DNA from: Phocoena phocoena
Lineage: Eukaryota > Chordata > Mammalia > Artiodactyla > Phocoenidae
Assembly: GCF_963924675.1 (NCBI RefSeq)
Contig: NC_089220.1
Location: 112,608,697-112,672,696 of the forward strand
Direction: 5' to 3'
DNA: 64,000 nucleotides
Position numbers and translations under genes: made by a program. Of this stretch, positions 1 to 9,565 are shown in pieces. Within the stretch, counting starts at the first letter, position 1, and every line of letters begins with the position of its first letter. The notes beneath the pieces are model-generated. The model ran no database searches. It had not been told where the DNA came from and saw only the letters and a list, made by a program, of their open reading frames with translations.

Positions 1-115
1 GTATCATCTGTAAAATGGGAGTACTTATGGTATTTCCCCTAGAAGTTTAATGGAGTGAAAATTAAAAGAGCGCATGTGCGAAGTGCCAGGCTCATAATAG
101 GCCTCAAAAAGTCAT
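1..115 (+). repeat. MIR SINE, 3' part, cut by window edge
   Basis: The window opens inside the MIR core at 'catctgtaaaatggga', the standard MIR motif. It continues through 'aagtgccaggctcataatagg', the MIR 3' stretch that normally reads 'agtgcctggcacatagtagg'. It is moderately diverged, as expected for an old mammalian SINE. The 5' half lies outside the window. Confidence 0.85.
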
Positions 116-299
116 GCTTCTCATATTCCCCAGGCATCCTCATTCCAGAGCCAGGGTGGCACTGCCATTATCCACAGGTGTGTGTGTCGCTACGCCACCC
201 TGGGCAGGACGGGCCAGGCTGCAGGGCATGACCAAGCCCTTGATGACCCACAGCAGCCTACCCGCCCAGTGGTTAGCTCAGGAAAGCCTCAAATTATAC

Positions 300-1010
300 A
301 ATTTATGGAACCCAATCCAGTTTTCCGACTGGAACGTGTGATTAGAGAGATTACACATTCACTGTTGCAATTATGGTAATGTTGATGTGTGGACAGATAA
401 CTGGCAGCCGGGCTGTTCTGAACTGTCTATTTATAGGTTGAAGATTCTTGCTATCTCAAGGCAGACATATGGGCCATAAAGCCAGGCGACAAAAACAGGA
501 GGGGAGCGCAAACCTCCCTCGAAATGAAAAGACACGAAAGGAAGCCGTAATTAGGGCTGGGACCAGCTTATGTAAATCAGGTAATACTTTCAAAACAGAG
601 ATGAGATCTGGTTTTAATAAAGCGCATTGGAACAAATGGTGGAATAATGACTTAATAAATCTAAATACAAATATTTTGTTCCGTCTCCAAAATGAACAGC
701 CCTGGCATCTGCTGAGCCCCGGCCGGGCGAGGGGGTGGTGCCGTGGTGTTACTGTATTCTTTCACTCCCTCAGCAGGCTCGAAGATTTTAATTTTTAGCC
801 TTCTGCTAAATTACATGGGCTGTCAGTCAACTGTGGGAGATATTTTGAGTAGGGAGATTTATACAAACACACAGAGCATAGCTCGGAAGGCTCAGCGCAA
901 TATCTTTTACACCGGCCGGGATGTAAATCATAGGTTGTTCAGAGCCCGAATTATAGCTCTTTCGGAAATAGACTGCAGAGAAATTATTCACCCGGAGGAA
1001 TCCGGTGGCT
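300..1010. promoter_or_regulatory. Candidate conserved non-coding block
   Basis: About 700 bp of repeat-free, AT-leaning sequence beside GC-rich DNA. Visible motifs are homeodomain-type 'gcaattatgg' (367-376) and 'gtaattaggg' (547-556), a MEF2-type 'ctatttatag' (427-436), and the POU-like decamer 'atgtaaatca' twice (570-579 and 921-930). The open frames here (for example 448-798) have no recognisable domain. An enhancer role is inferred from motif content; conservation has not been tested. It could simply be unique intronic DNA. Confidence 0.4.
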
Positions 1011-1117
1011 TTTTTTTTGGTGCCCCTCCTCGACCCTCGTATTAATCAGAGAAGCTCTTTGGTTGTCCTATATGGTGCCTTTTCCCATCACCACCCACCC
1101 CAACTCCGGTATCTAAA

Positions 1118-1485
1118 CCAGAGGTTGCAAACCCATGGCCCAGGGGCCGAACTGGATCCACAGGTGTGTGTGTGTTTTGATTGGCTCAAGGATGATGACC
1201 CCAAAACAGATCCAGTTTTAAAAATTAGCTGCAAATACTGTTAAATCAAGAGGTTCCTCATAAAAGTCATACGTCCAGCTTATCTCAGTAGGTCAGAAAA
1301 TCTAGCTGGCCGCATTGGGTTTGCCTTCCTGCGTGGTGACGGTCAGCTGGGGCTGAGGCTGCCTTGCTGTCTCTAGACGAGCGTGGCTTCTCCAGGCTTT
1401 CACTGTCCCATCCCCGCAGTCCGCACTGCACCCGCTTCAACCTGCCTGGTCTCGAAGGCAATGAATTTTTGACCCTTTGATCCTT
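1118..1485. mobile_element. Decayed hAT-Charlie-like DNA transposon fragment
   Basis: 'ccagaggttgcaaacccatggccca' (1120-1144) resembles the hAT family that starts with CAGGGGTCGGCAAACTATGGCCC. Near 1470 'aatttttgaccctttg' resembles its far end. The middle carries a tgtgtgtg stretch and is too diverged for subfamily assignment. No intact terminal inverted repeats or 8-bp target duplication are visible. Confidence 0.4.
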
Positions 1486-1606
1486 TCCAGGGTCCTTAGA
1501 GTCTGTGGCTCAGGAAATGTAGTTGAAAATAACGTGACCATTAAATAAGAAAAATATGGACAATATAATATCTAAAAATATTAGCGTAAAATGAGTGTCA
1601 TACCAG

Positions 1607-1615
1607 CACACACAC

Positions 1616-1648
<33 letters not shown>

Positions 1649-1720
1649 CGAGAGAGAGAGACAGAGACAGAGAGAGAGAGAGAGAGAGAAGAGAGAGAAG
1701 AAGAAGAAGAAGAGAGAGAT
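1607..1720. repeat. Compound microsatellite (CA/TG)n-(GA)n-(GAA)n
   Basis: A CA run turns into a TG run through a central CACGTG, giving a palindromic alternating purine-pyrimidine tract (1609-1634). It is followed by about 85 bp of GA/GAGA with interruptions and a (GAA)4 block near 1699-1710. The second part is pure purine on the + strand. It is likely hypervariable in length. Confidence 0.97.
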
Positions 1721-1936
1721 TATCAATGATCCCTACTTGGGAAAGACTGCTCTTTATTTCATTCTGATCTGTTTCTTCTGTTCCAATAGATGGTAGTTAT
1801 TATACTGATGTTCTTAACTTGAGAAAATGAGAAGCTGGTAACTTTATGTCAATCCCCTGTATTGTATTGGTCTGTGAAATCCCAAAGACTAGGTAACCCT
1901 TGTCCAAATTACCATGTAACTGTAGAACCTCGGAAG
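1721..1936. other. Unassigned sequence
   Basis: AT-leaning sequence between two simple-repeat tracts. I see no recognisable repeat family, exon or RNA. Confidence 0.5.
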
Positions 1937-2140
1937 GCATCCATCTATCACCCATACATCCTTATATATATCCATTTGTATGTCCTTCCCTCCATCCATC
2001 CTTTCATACATGTTTATCCATCCTACTACACATTTGTTCAATTCTCTATTTATACATACATACATCTGCTTGTCTATCCATCCATCATCCATCCATTCAT
2101 CCATCCAACCATCCGTCATCCATCCATCCAACTACCCAAT
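1937..2140 (+). repeat. Imperfect (ATCC)n tetranucleotide array
   Basis: Roughly 200 bp dominated by 'catccatc' units with 'catacata' and 'cattcatc' variants. It is responsible for the open frames translating to Pro/Ser/Ile/His-rich peptides on the + strand and the Met/Asp/Gly/Trp-rich frame on the - strand (1889-2131). None of these is a gene. Confidence 0.93.
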
Positions 2141-3369
2141 CCACAGAGCCCTCACTTCTGCTAGTGTACACTCTCCAAGTGGATATGCAGCAAGACCTCC
2201 TGTTCTCTGGTCAGGTCTGGCTGACAGAGAATGCTTTCTGTAAAAATCTGTGTCCTCATGAAAGCACGTGTCTCTGTGATTTCTACCCATTGGTGTATAC
2301 GACGGCTCTGCAAATATTTGAACCTCACTCTCTTGTCAACTCATTTACAAAACTCTCTCCTCCCTCCCCAAGCTCCGTCCCTCCCCAAAGACCAGCAGTC
2401 TTGTCTTCTCCTGGAAAAATTCCCTGGATTCCTTCCACGAATCCTCCTGAAGTAAGTATTGCAGACCTTCTTTTTGGTCAGGCTCCCTGTTTTTCCTCAA
2501 TATGGTGCTCCAATGTGGGTCCTGAGCAGCTCAGAGTTGGGTGGGGCTCTCGTTCACAGTGGATGCTATTACTGTGGCCTCATTTGGGGTCTGATGGCCT
2601 CATCTCACGGGTCATATAATGGGTGGCCAGGTCTCCCAAACCTACAAATTATTTTCACATGTGCCACTAATTCCCCATGTGAACCTCAACTGTGACCATG
2701 GATCCAGCTGAAAAAGTGCTTTTTGAGGTTTTCTTTTCCTGCTAGAAAAGATTAAAAGTGTCTTCTTCTGCTAAGCATTACTTCCAATCACTCGCCAGGG
2801 TGAAGTCGTTGACTTTCCTACTTGGAGGGATTTCTGGGGTCTGAGAAGGCTTCCCTCCGCCCTCTCTTGTCTGCAAGATGATGCCTGATATCTCTCCATT
2901 GGGGCGTCATTGATTTTGTAAAGCTTTAATCCTGGTTAGAATGTTCATGACCCTAGGAATGGTGGAGGGAGGATGTCACACTATGTCACACTGTTCCTGG
3001 TCATTTATGCCACATATGGAAAAATTGTGGTTTTTAAGATCAAGGTACAGTAGGAGGTAAAAGGGAGGCTCCAGTCCTGAGCTGGGGTGGGGAAATGGAC
3101 AAAATAGAGGGCACAAAGTTAGACGTCACTCTTTTGCCTTAAATGAGCTCCAGTGTGGCTCCCTCAATGTTCAGTAAATCTTATGCCTTTGGGTGCCTAC
3201 CGTACAACCCAATGGCTTCCTGTAGGTTTTGCTTTCCTTGTAGTATTCTAAGTTCCATAGCTTCTCCTGCATTCCTCTGTGTGCCTCACCCAGGCCTGGA
3301 CACATAGGTGCTTCTCTCTCCAGTAGTCCCTGTCTGGGTCCACGTGCTCCACGGAACTTGTAAAATAGA
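2141..3369. other. No gene or clear repeat seen
   Basis: Mixed-composition sequence. The pyrimidine-rich stretch around 2340-2450 could be a very old L2 fragment, but the match is too weak to call. Short open frames have no domain, and no paired splice signals bracket a convincing coding stretch. Confidence 0.5.
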
Positions 3370-3530
3370 CGTAGCCCTTGTCCTGCTAGAGGCTACACTC
3401 TGAGATGGGATGACATTTGGCAGCAATGGTGGGAAGGCATTTTGTGCAATGGGAGAGGCAAGTGGGAGTTGGCAGACGGGCCAGGGTGTATGTGCCTGGG
3501 CCCAAAACACTGAAATGTTGGTAGAGGAGC
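3370..3530 (-). repeat. Probable L2 fragment
   Basis: 'gtcctgctagaggctacactctgagatggg' resembles the reverse complement of the L2 3' region, which reads about 'ccctcatggagcttacagtctag'. It is heavily diverged and both borders are uncertain. Confidence 0.4.
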
Positions 3531-3621
3531 CAAGATGTCACTGAGGAGGAAGCCGCAGGGGCTGTTCCAGGCACAGGTATGGCTATGACTTGTGAGCTGA
3601 ATGAAATTCAGTGATGGGAGT

Positions 3622-3672
3622 GAGGGAGATGGTCAGACGGAAGAGGGAGATGGTCAGACGGAAAAGGGAGAT
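3622..3672. repeat. 21-bp tandem duplication
   Basis: A 21-bp unit beginning 'gagggagatggtcagac' occurs twice in perfect tandem (3622-3642 and 3643-3663). A partial, altered third unit starts at 3664. It is probably a replication-slippage minisatellite seed. Confidence 0.95.
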
Positions 3673-3744
3673 GGGAGGGAGGGCTTTGTGGTGGCAGCAG
3701 TGGGATAAGTCTTCATGAAAAAACAGGTTTACAGAAACAACAAC

Positions 3745-3850
3745 ACTAATGGCTCTCATATTTCCAGCACTTCCTACATGTCAGATGCTGAACTGACTGC
3801 TTAATACAAATAATCTAATTTCAGCCTTCCCACAGCCACTTATGAGTGAC
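3745..3850 (-). repeat. MIR fragment
   Basis: 'cagcacttcctacatgtcagatgctgaactgactgc' followed by 'taatctaatttcagccttcccacagc' corresponds to the reverse-complement MIR order: position of lowest conservation, 'tgtgccaggcactgt', then 'ctcatttaatcctcacaa'. The rest of the element has decayed. Confidence 0.6.
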
Positions 3851-4269
3851 AGAACAAAACTTACTTATTTATTCCCTGGGGAATATTCACAGCTCCCACT
3901 GACCCCACCTGCTCCTGATGAAGAGAACTCTGTCTGTGCTGAGTTTTCTTCCTCCAGTCCTCTCCTAAAAAGGATAGATTCTTATGGGAAGGAAGATGGG
4001 GGTGGTCAAGAGGAGGGAACAAACCCTGTGTAGCTGAGGCTGGTGGGAGTATTTCATGGTTGTGCTCTGTAAGATGCTCCAGAGCAACTAGGGAGATGAC
4101 AAGAGGATTGAGGAGTGGCAGGGGGGTGGGGACTTGAAAAAATATTACTGTGAACTATTTGAGAGTTTCTAGTGCAAATGGAATTCCTTGTAAATTATTT
4201 TTCACTGCTAAATAGGACTGGATCACATGGGCCTTTGGATTTATAAAGTTTGTAGGGGGATTATTTTCC

Positions 4270-4385
4270 TTTGCAGATGAAGTGAATAGAGCTAAGAACA
4301 GTTAAATAATTTGCTCGAAGCCATGCTGCCAGAAGTGGTTGGCACCAAGGTTTGTTGCCTGCCTCTGATGACGTTCTTGCTTGCC
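4270..4385 (-). repeat. MIR fragment
   Basis: 'cagatgaagtgaatagagctaagaacagttaaataatttgctcgaag' follows the MIR reverse pattern 'cagatgaggaaactgag...gttaagtaacttgccc'. The continuation 'gccagaagtggttggcaccaagg' sits where MIR has 'gctagtaagtggcagagcc'. Confidence 0.5.
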
Positions 4386-4394
4386 ATGCTGTGT

Positions 4395-4530
4395 GTTCCC
4401 TGGGCCTGGCTCATAGACATTTAGAAGTGGAAGGGACAAGGGACCATCTCAGTCAGTTGTTTGGTTGGTACAGAAACTGAGGACCAGAGAAGGGGGGCAG
4501 TGGCCCAAAGAGAAATATGGAGGAGTCAAC
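4395..4530 (-). repeat. Probable MIR3-type fragment
   Basis: 'acatttagaagtggaagggaca' leading to 'cagaaactgaggaccagagaagg' has the spacing of MIR3-like elements, in which 'gagctggaagggacc' precedes 'gaaactgaggcccagaga'. A weak by-eye match. Confidence 0.35.
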
Positions 4531-4564
4531 AGATGGGAACCTCAGCTTCCCACCTCCAACAAAC

Positions 4565-4800
4565 CTTATCCTCTCTCTTTACTGAGGGCTCACTATGAGG
4601 TAGACTGTGCTTAGAGCTTTACGACTGACATCCTTTTCATCCCTAACAATCCCCAGAGGCAAGCATTATTATCCCCATTTTACAGAGGAAGAAACAGAGT
4701 GACTTTCTGGTATTCATACACTTTAGAAAGAGTGAGACTGGAATTTGAAACCAGGCCTGTTTGATTTAAACTCATGCCCTCAACAGCTCTTTCCTCACAA
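4565..4800 (-). repeat. MIR, near full length
   Basis: The order is textbook: 'actgagggctcactatgaggtagactgtg', 'agagctttacgactgacatcc', 'attattatccccattttacagaggaagaaac', then 'gagactggaatttgaaaccagg', ending in 'gccctcaacagctcttt'. It covers nearly the whole MIR consensus in reverse. Confidence 0.82.
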
Positions 4801-5185
4801 CTTGGTTTCATGCTTAGGTTACTAAGATTCTAGAATGCTTTGGTTCTCTAATTTTGACTTCTTAAACAAAATTATATGCTATTTATAGTTGGGTCAAACA
4901 TCTAGGTACAAGAGAAGCATTTTTCATGCAAAATTTGACGGTGTTTACAATTGATGTCGGAGAGGAAAGATGGGGGGGGAGGTTTGGGTGTAGACACGAC
5001 AGGGAATCACCTGTTGGGTGAGGTTTCTGAACCAACGGTGCAGAACCGAACAGAGAGAGGCCTCTGGGGGTTTATTTGTTCCTTCTTCTCCCACTGGAAT
5101 GAAGCTGACAAAAAATATTCCATCTCTGAGGTGGGGTTATTTACAGCTGCTTTACCCTGGGGACACTGGACACCAATCCTCACCC
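4801..5185. other. AT-leaning unique sequence
   Basis: No repeat or exon recognised. It contains a second MEF2-type 'ctatttatag' (4879-4888) and an AT-rich stretch around 4930. It could hold a regulatory site, but it has no motif clustering comparable to 300-1010. Confidence 0.4.
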
Positions 5186-5222
5186 ACGTGTGTGTGCATT
5201 GTGTGCACACACACACATTTTA
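5186..5222. repeat. Short TG/CA dinucleotide tract
   Basis: 'cacgtgtgtgtgcattgtg' is followed by a run of about six CA units. It forms a short alternating purine-pyrimidine inverted repeat. Confidence 0.9.
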
Positions 5223-5279
5223 TTTATTAAACAGTAAGTGTCATGTGTAAAATACCCCATGGGCCTGTACCTACCACAC

Positions 5280-5515
5280 ATAAACAATTCATTGCCTCAT
5301 CTCTGAAAGATGTTACAATCCAGCAGAACAGATGGGATGAGCTTACCCGGAACTTCAAGGTGATGTGCGAACAGTATGTGCCTCCAGAGAGGGATAGATG
5401 GGTGGGGGTGGGGAGGGAGGGCTCAGAGGACCAAGTCATCTGGTCTGGCTTAGAAATCTGGAGAGCTTCCTGGAGGAGGTGAGGTTTCAGCAGGGCTTTA
5501 GAAGAATGGGAATTT
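5280..5515 (-). repeat. L2 fragment
   Basis: 'ttgcctcatctctgaaagatgttacaatccag' matches the reversed L2 'ccctcatggagcttacaatctag'. 'ggagagcttcctggaggaggtgaggtttcagcagggctttagaag' matches the reversed 'gaaggcttcctggaggaggtgacatttgagctgagtcttaaag'. The order is correct over 200 bp. Confidence 0.7.
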
Positions 5516-5939
5516 CTTGCCCGTCAGAGATGCAGGGAGTGATTCTCTGTTTATGTGTCTATTTCTTCCTACAAAATTTTCCCTTTTCTCTCTTCTATTT
5601 AAAAACCCATCAACCGAATTCCTTCAAGTGCTTTTGTTATCCTAAGTTCTCTGATTTTTTTACCCCTCCGCCTAACTTTATTGTTGATTCCTTGTGAAAT
5701 AAATCATAATTGCCTACTGTCACGACATGAGAACCACCTGACAGGCCTCTATCCTGAGATACTGTCACCGCCCATCAGCCAGCTGGATCTGGGGTTGGGA
5801 GAGGGGAGGGAAAGAGCCCAGCAGCCAGACTCAGGGTCCCAAGCCCCCAGATCATCTCCCATAATCAGGCAGGATTGTCCCTTTCCACACACGCCCAGCA
5901 GCAGGAGAAGATACAGGTGCTATAATGGGGGCATTTAAG

Positions 5940-6190
5940 AACTCCCACTCCTTTAAAAAAAAAAGATATTTGAACAGCCCCAATTTTCATCCTCCTTCTG
6001 GCCAATTGGCAGTTTGTAAGTCACCACCACCAGATGACAAATTGTCACAGGGAATGATGAATATATTTTTCCGTGGAGCTGCCATTTGGGAAAAACAGAC
6101 TGACATACAAAGAGACAGTCTTGGAAGCGTTAATGCTCAGAGGCTACCAATTAATCAATAAGTAAATATTTCTTGAGTGCTTATATGGAT
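5940..6190. promoter_or_regulatory. Candidate conserved non-coding block
   Basis: Repeat-free AT-leaning block with 'agatgacaaattgtcac', containing an inverted repeat around TGACAAATTGTCA (6032-6044), and 'ccaattaatcaataag' (6149-6164), a double homeodomain-like site. Regulatory function is inferred only from these motifs. Confidence 0.3.
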
Positions 6191-6194
6191 AAAA

Positions 6195-6435
6195 CGTAGC
6201 ATAAGTGCAGCGATTAGCAGGGCCAGCTATGGAGTGAGATGGATCTGGGTTTGAATCTTTGATCCACTGCTGGCAAGATGTGATATCGGGCAGGTTCCTT
6301 AACTACCGTGCACCTCGGTTTCCTTGTCTCTAACATGTGGGCTGGCGGCCAGGGTTAAACAAGACGATACGCTTAACGCTTAACATGCTTCTCACAGTTC
6401 CTAGTATGTGATGTGTGCTCGGGAAATGCTGTGGC
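6195..6435 (+). repeat. MIR
   Basis: 'gatctgggtttgaatctttgatccactgctggcaagatgtgatatcggg' corresponds to the MIR segment 'cctgggttcgaatcccggctctgccacttactagctgtgtgaccttggg'. It is followed by 'cctcggtttccttgtctc' and the 3' part 'cacagttcctagtatgtgatgtgtgctc'. Confidence 0.75.
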
Positions 6436-6689
6436 TGAAACTGATGTCCTTGTACCTAGGCTCCGAGAGGAGTTTAAGAGATGACAAGGTTCCTGGTTTG
6501 CAAAAGTCTAAAACCGAGCTGAAGAGACCACATACCAGCATCACAGAAAATGGGCAAAAGCTTCAGCCTGGAGGTGGCTGATTGGGAGCAACAGAAGGTT
6601 TGAAAGCAATTGCTCATTCCACGTGGCTGGATTGATCAGGGAAGATTCCAGAGAAAATGGAGACTCACCAAGTGGACCTTAAAAGAAAA

Positions 6690-6810
6690 CGTCATCTGAG
6701 CATCTGCTACAGGTTGGGTGCTTCCAGGATACCTTCAAGGGAGGTGTGTTTTATCTCCATATTACCCACAAGGGATCTGAGACTTGGAAAAGTCAGGCCA
6801 GATAGTTAAA
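6690..6810 (-). repeat. MIR fragment
   Basis: 'tgagcatctgctacaggttgggtgctt' matches the reversed 'tgagcgcctactatgtgccaggcact'. Later 'tttatctccatattacccacaagggatctgagacttgg' sits where 'attatccccattttacagatgaggaaactgagg' is expected. Confidence 0.5.
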
Positions 6811-7289
6811 AAAATAGTGGGGTGCTGGTCAGCAAGTTTATGGGGTTTGCAGGATACGCGTGGCTATGTGTGCAGTGTGGGGCTACAAGGTGCACTGGAA
6901 GCCAGAGGGCGAAGGAGCAGCCGTGATACAGTCAAAGGCCAGCTTAGGACAATGCCAAGGAAGCTTGAGCCCTGAGGGCTCTCACTTGCGTGGGCCCCTT
7001 CCCAGGTCACAGGTTTATAACTTTGCATCATTTTTCTTGAACAAGACTCCCCAGTTGTTTAAGCTTTAGTCCCCGCAAAATCTGGGTCTGTCTCCGCATA
7101 ACCGTCAGCCTTGTGGGACTCAAAGCAAGGTGAAGAGGTCTGAGTGGTCAATGGAGAATTTCCAGCACAGGCGTTCATTGAAAAAACTGAGTCATAGCTT
7201 GTTGGTTCTCTGCCTAAAACCATCTATTCATTACTCAGCAAAGGCCAAGGACCTTACTGTTCCTACCAGGCCCTACACTGGGTGTCTGT

Positions 7290-7745
7290 ACTGCCCCAGC
7301 CTCCACTTCCTCCAGCTGTTCTCCTGCTCAGATGGCCCCAGCTGCAGCGGCCTCCTTGCTGGTCCCTGAGTGACCCGGACACACTCCTTGGCCCTTGCTC
7401 TCTGCGGGCCTGGAGCTCTCATCCCCGACGGTGCCCACAGCTCCTTCAAGTCCTGGTTCCAGTGTCATCTCCCCAGGTGCGCTTCCCTGACCTTTGTATT
7501 TCAATTGCCCTTTGCTTGCTTTATTTTTCTCCAGAGCACTCATGATCTTCTAACTATTCCCTAGTTTACTTATTTACTTGATTTCGTACCTCTCTCCCCT
7601 CACTGCGCTGTCACCTCCATGACAGTGGGGATTTGTCCATTCGGCTCACAGCTGCATCCCCGGTGCCTGGAAAAATAGCTGGCACGTGGGTAGAGGAACT
7701 AGTAGGTGCTCAATAAATGCTAGTTGAGTAAATGGCTGGATGAAG
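7290..7745 (+). repeat. L2 3' end
   Basis: A recognisable run of L2 consensus: 'cttcaagtcctggttccagtgtcatctccccagg', 'gcgcttccctgacc', then 'tccatgacagtggggatttgtcc', and the end 'agtaggtgctcaataaatgctagttgagtaaatgg'. The terminal 'aatgnntgttgaatgaa' structure is intact. It explains the open frames near 7282-7564. Confidence 0.88.
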
Positions 7746-7834
7746 GAAGGGCAATCAGACAAAGTTCTGAGTGTGACGGGCAAGGTAGACGCACAGAAGT
7801 AGAATTCCTACTCAGGAGGGTCCGTGCCGTTCAA

Positions 7835-7930
7835 GAGAGTGCCGCAGAGCACGCAGGTGGGATATCAGGGCTTGAGCCCAGGATTTTCAACACCAAAGCC
7901 CAGTTCTTTCTATCACACCCATGTTTTCCA
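7835..7930 (-). repeat. MIR fragment
   Basis: 'gggatatcagggcttgagcccaggattttcaacaccaaagcccagttcttt' follows the reversed MIR pattern 'cagagccgggattcgaacccagg...ctccagagcccgtgctctt'. Short and diverged. Confidence 0.45.
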
Positions 7931-8722
7931 GACTCCCTCACTCTTCAGGGATAGTACTTCAGGGATAAAGAGCGTGTCCATTTGCTCCAGGCAGAGTGGA
8001 TCTGCTGGATTTGTTTTACACGTAAGGTTTCTGAGAACCATTTTATTTGAAGAATGGGATCTTGGTTTGAAAAAGATGGAAGCTTCTACAACACCTCGCC
8101 CTTTTTTGAAGCCGGCACCGCACGGTGGGGACTTGGCGTGAATGAAAGCCCGAGGGTCAGGAGGGGGAGGCAAATAAAGCTTCCAGGTGTGGAAAGGCCC
8201 TGGGAAAACCCAGCGGGATGGGGATGCAGGCTGTGCAAGGACCTCGGGTGCTGAATAGTCCGGACCAGGTGCAGGAGGAACCAAGGAGTCGGGGCGTCTT
8301 GAGGAGGGACAGGTGATGAGAGCAGCTGTTGGAAGAATGTGGCTTGGCCTGGATATCCAGGAGGGACTGGGGCGGAGAGATCAGGGAGAGGAGCCCAGGG
8401 GCAGTGAGGGACGTGGAGGTGGCCACACAGGACTCCAGTAAGTGGACTTCAAGCCTGCAGTGCCAGCCTGTGCTGGGACCACATCTTCTGGCGTCTGCTC
8501 TCCACGTGGCTCTCACCTGGCTTCTCCCAGCTACTGGGTCTCAAGCCAGACAGAGGTCAGAGTGGGGCTGGGACTTGGGTGAGAGGAGTCAGGTACTCAC
8601 CCCAGTAGCACATTGAAAGGGCACCCAAAACTCAGTAATCAAGATAAATACAATTTTAATGAAGTATTTTTTTTTAAAGTCAAAATTAATGTAAAAATTC
8701 TGTGATGAAGAGAATATTGAAA

Positions 8723-9394
8723 TTTCAAATACAGACAGGGATTGGAGGCATTCACTAAGTGAATGGATAACGAAACTGTGGTACAGCCAGGCAATGGAAT
8801 ATTATTCAGGGCTAAAAAGCAATGGCTCTCAAACCAGGAAAGGACATGGAGGGAACCTTAAATTCATATCACCAAGTGAAAAAGTGAGCCTGAAAAGGCT
8901 ACGTACTGTATGATTCCAAATATATGACTTCTAGAAAAGGCAAAACTATGGAGACAGTAAAAAAAATCAGTGGTTGCCGGGGGGGGTGGTGGGGAGAATG
9001 AATGGATGAACACGTGGAACACAGAGGACTTTTAGGGCAGTGAAACCACATTTATATGACACTACAATGGTGGATACATGTCATTATTCCTCTGTCAAAA
9101 CCCATGGAAGGTCAAACATCAAGAGTGAAGAGTATGGTAAACTAGGGACTCTAGTGCTAAGGTTTCAGTACTGATTCATGAGTTGTAACATACACACCAC
9201 ATTAACGTAAGATGAATATAATGGGGAAACTGCAGAGGAAGTGGGGAGTACATGGGAATTCTATACTTTCCACTGAATTTTTCTGTAAATCTGAAACTGT
9301 TCTAAAAGACGAAGTCTATTAATCGAACAAAATCAAAACCATAGCCAACACTATCTATAGTGAACAAAATATCAAAGTTTCAAATACAGACAGG
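8723..9394 (+). mobile_element. Old L1 (L1M) 3' end with target-site duplication
   Basis: 'cactaagtgaatggataac', 'ggaatattattcagggctaaaaag', 'gactgtatgattccaa'-type text and 'gcaaaactatggagacagtaaaaaa' are the L1M ORF2/3'UTR end. The element closes near 'ctgaaactgttctaaaagacgaagtc' (about 9320). A perfect 17-bp direct repeat ('tttcaaatacagacagg') flanks it at 8723-8739 and 9378-9394. It is truncated at its 5' end and has no coding capacity. Confidence 0.88.
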
Positions 9395-9469
9395 ACCTTT
9401 AGGCAGGGATTAGGGTGAGGTGAGTGAGGCGTCATTTTCAGTGCTGTGCAAGTTCAGGGTCAGATTCTG

Positions 9470-9565
9470 CACTCTCCGAGCTGGAAGAGTCTTTAGAAGT
9501 CACCGAGTGCGATCCTTGTATCGTTCTGATGGGGGAACTAAGAATCATTCTGTGAGTTGCAGTGG
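9470..9565 (-). repeat. Probable MIR3-type fragment
   Basis: 'tccgagctggaagagtctttagaagtcaccgagtgcgatcc' matches the pattern 'agagctggaagggaccttagagatcatctagtccaa', followed by 'gatgggggaactaag'. The match ends abruptly after that. Confidence 0.45.

Noticed and set aside
151..203. 10-bp inverted repeat ccagggtggc / gccaccctgg
   Set aside because: A 10-bp stem with a 33-base loop is expected by chance several times in 64 kb and shows no further structure.
1937..2140. Regularly spaced 'catccatc' units that superficially look like a CRISPR-style array
   Set aside because: Units are 4 bp with no unique spacers; it is a simple repeat in a mammalian genome.
1900..2619. 239-residue + frame rich in Ile/His/Pro/Ser
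   Set aside because: The first third is the ATCC tetranucleotide array and the rest has no domain.
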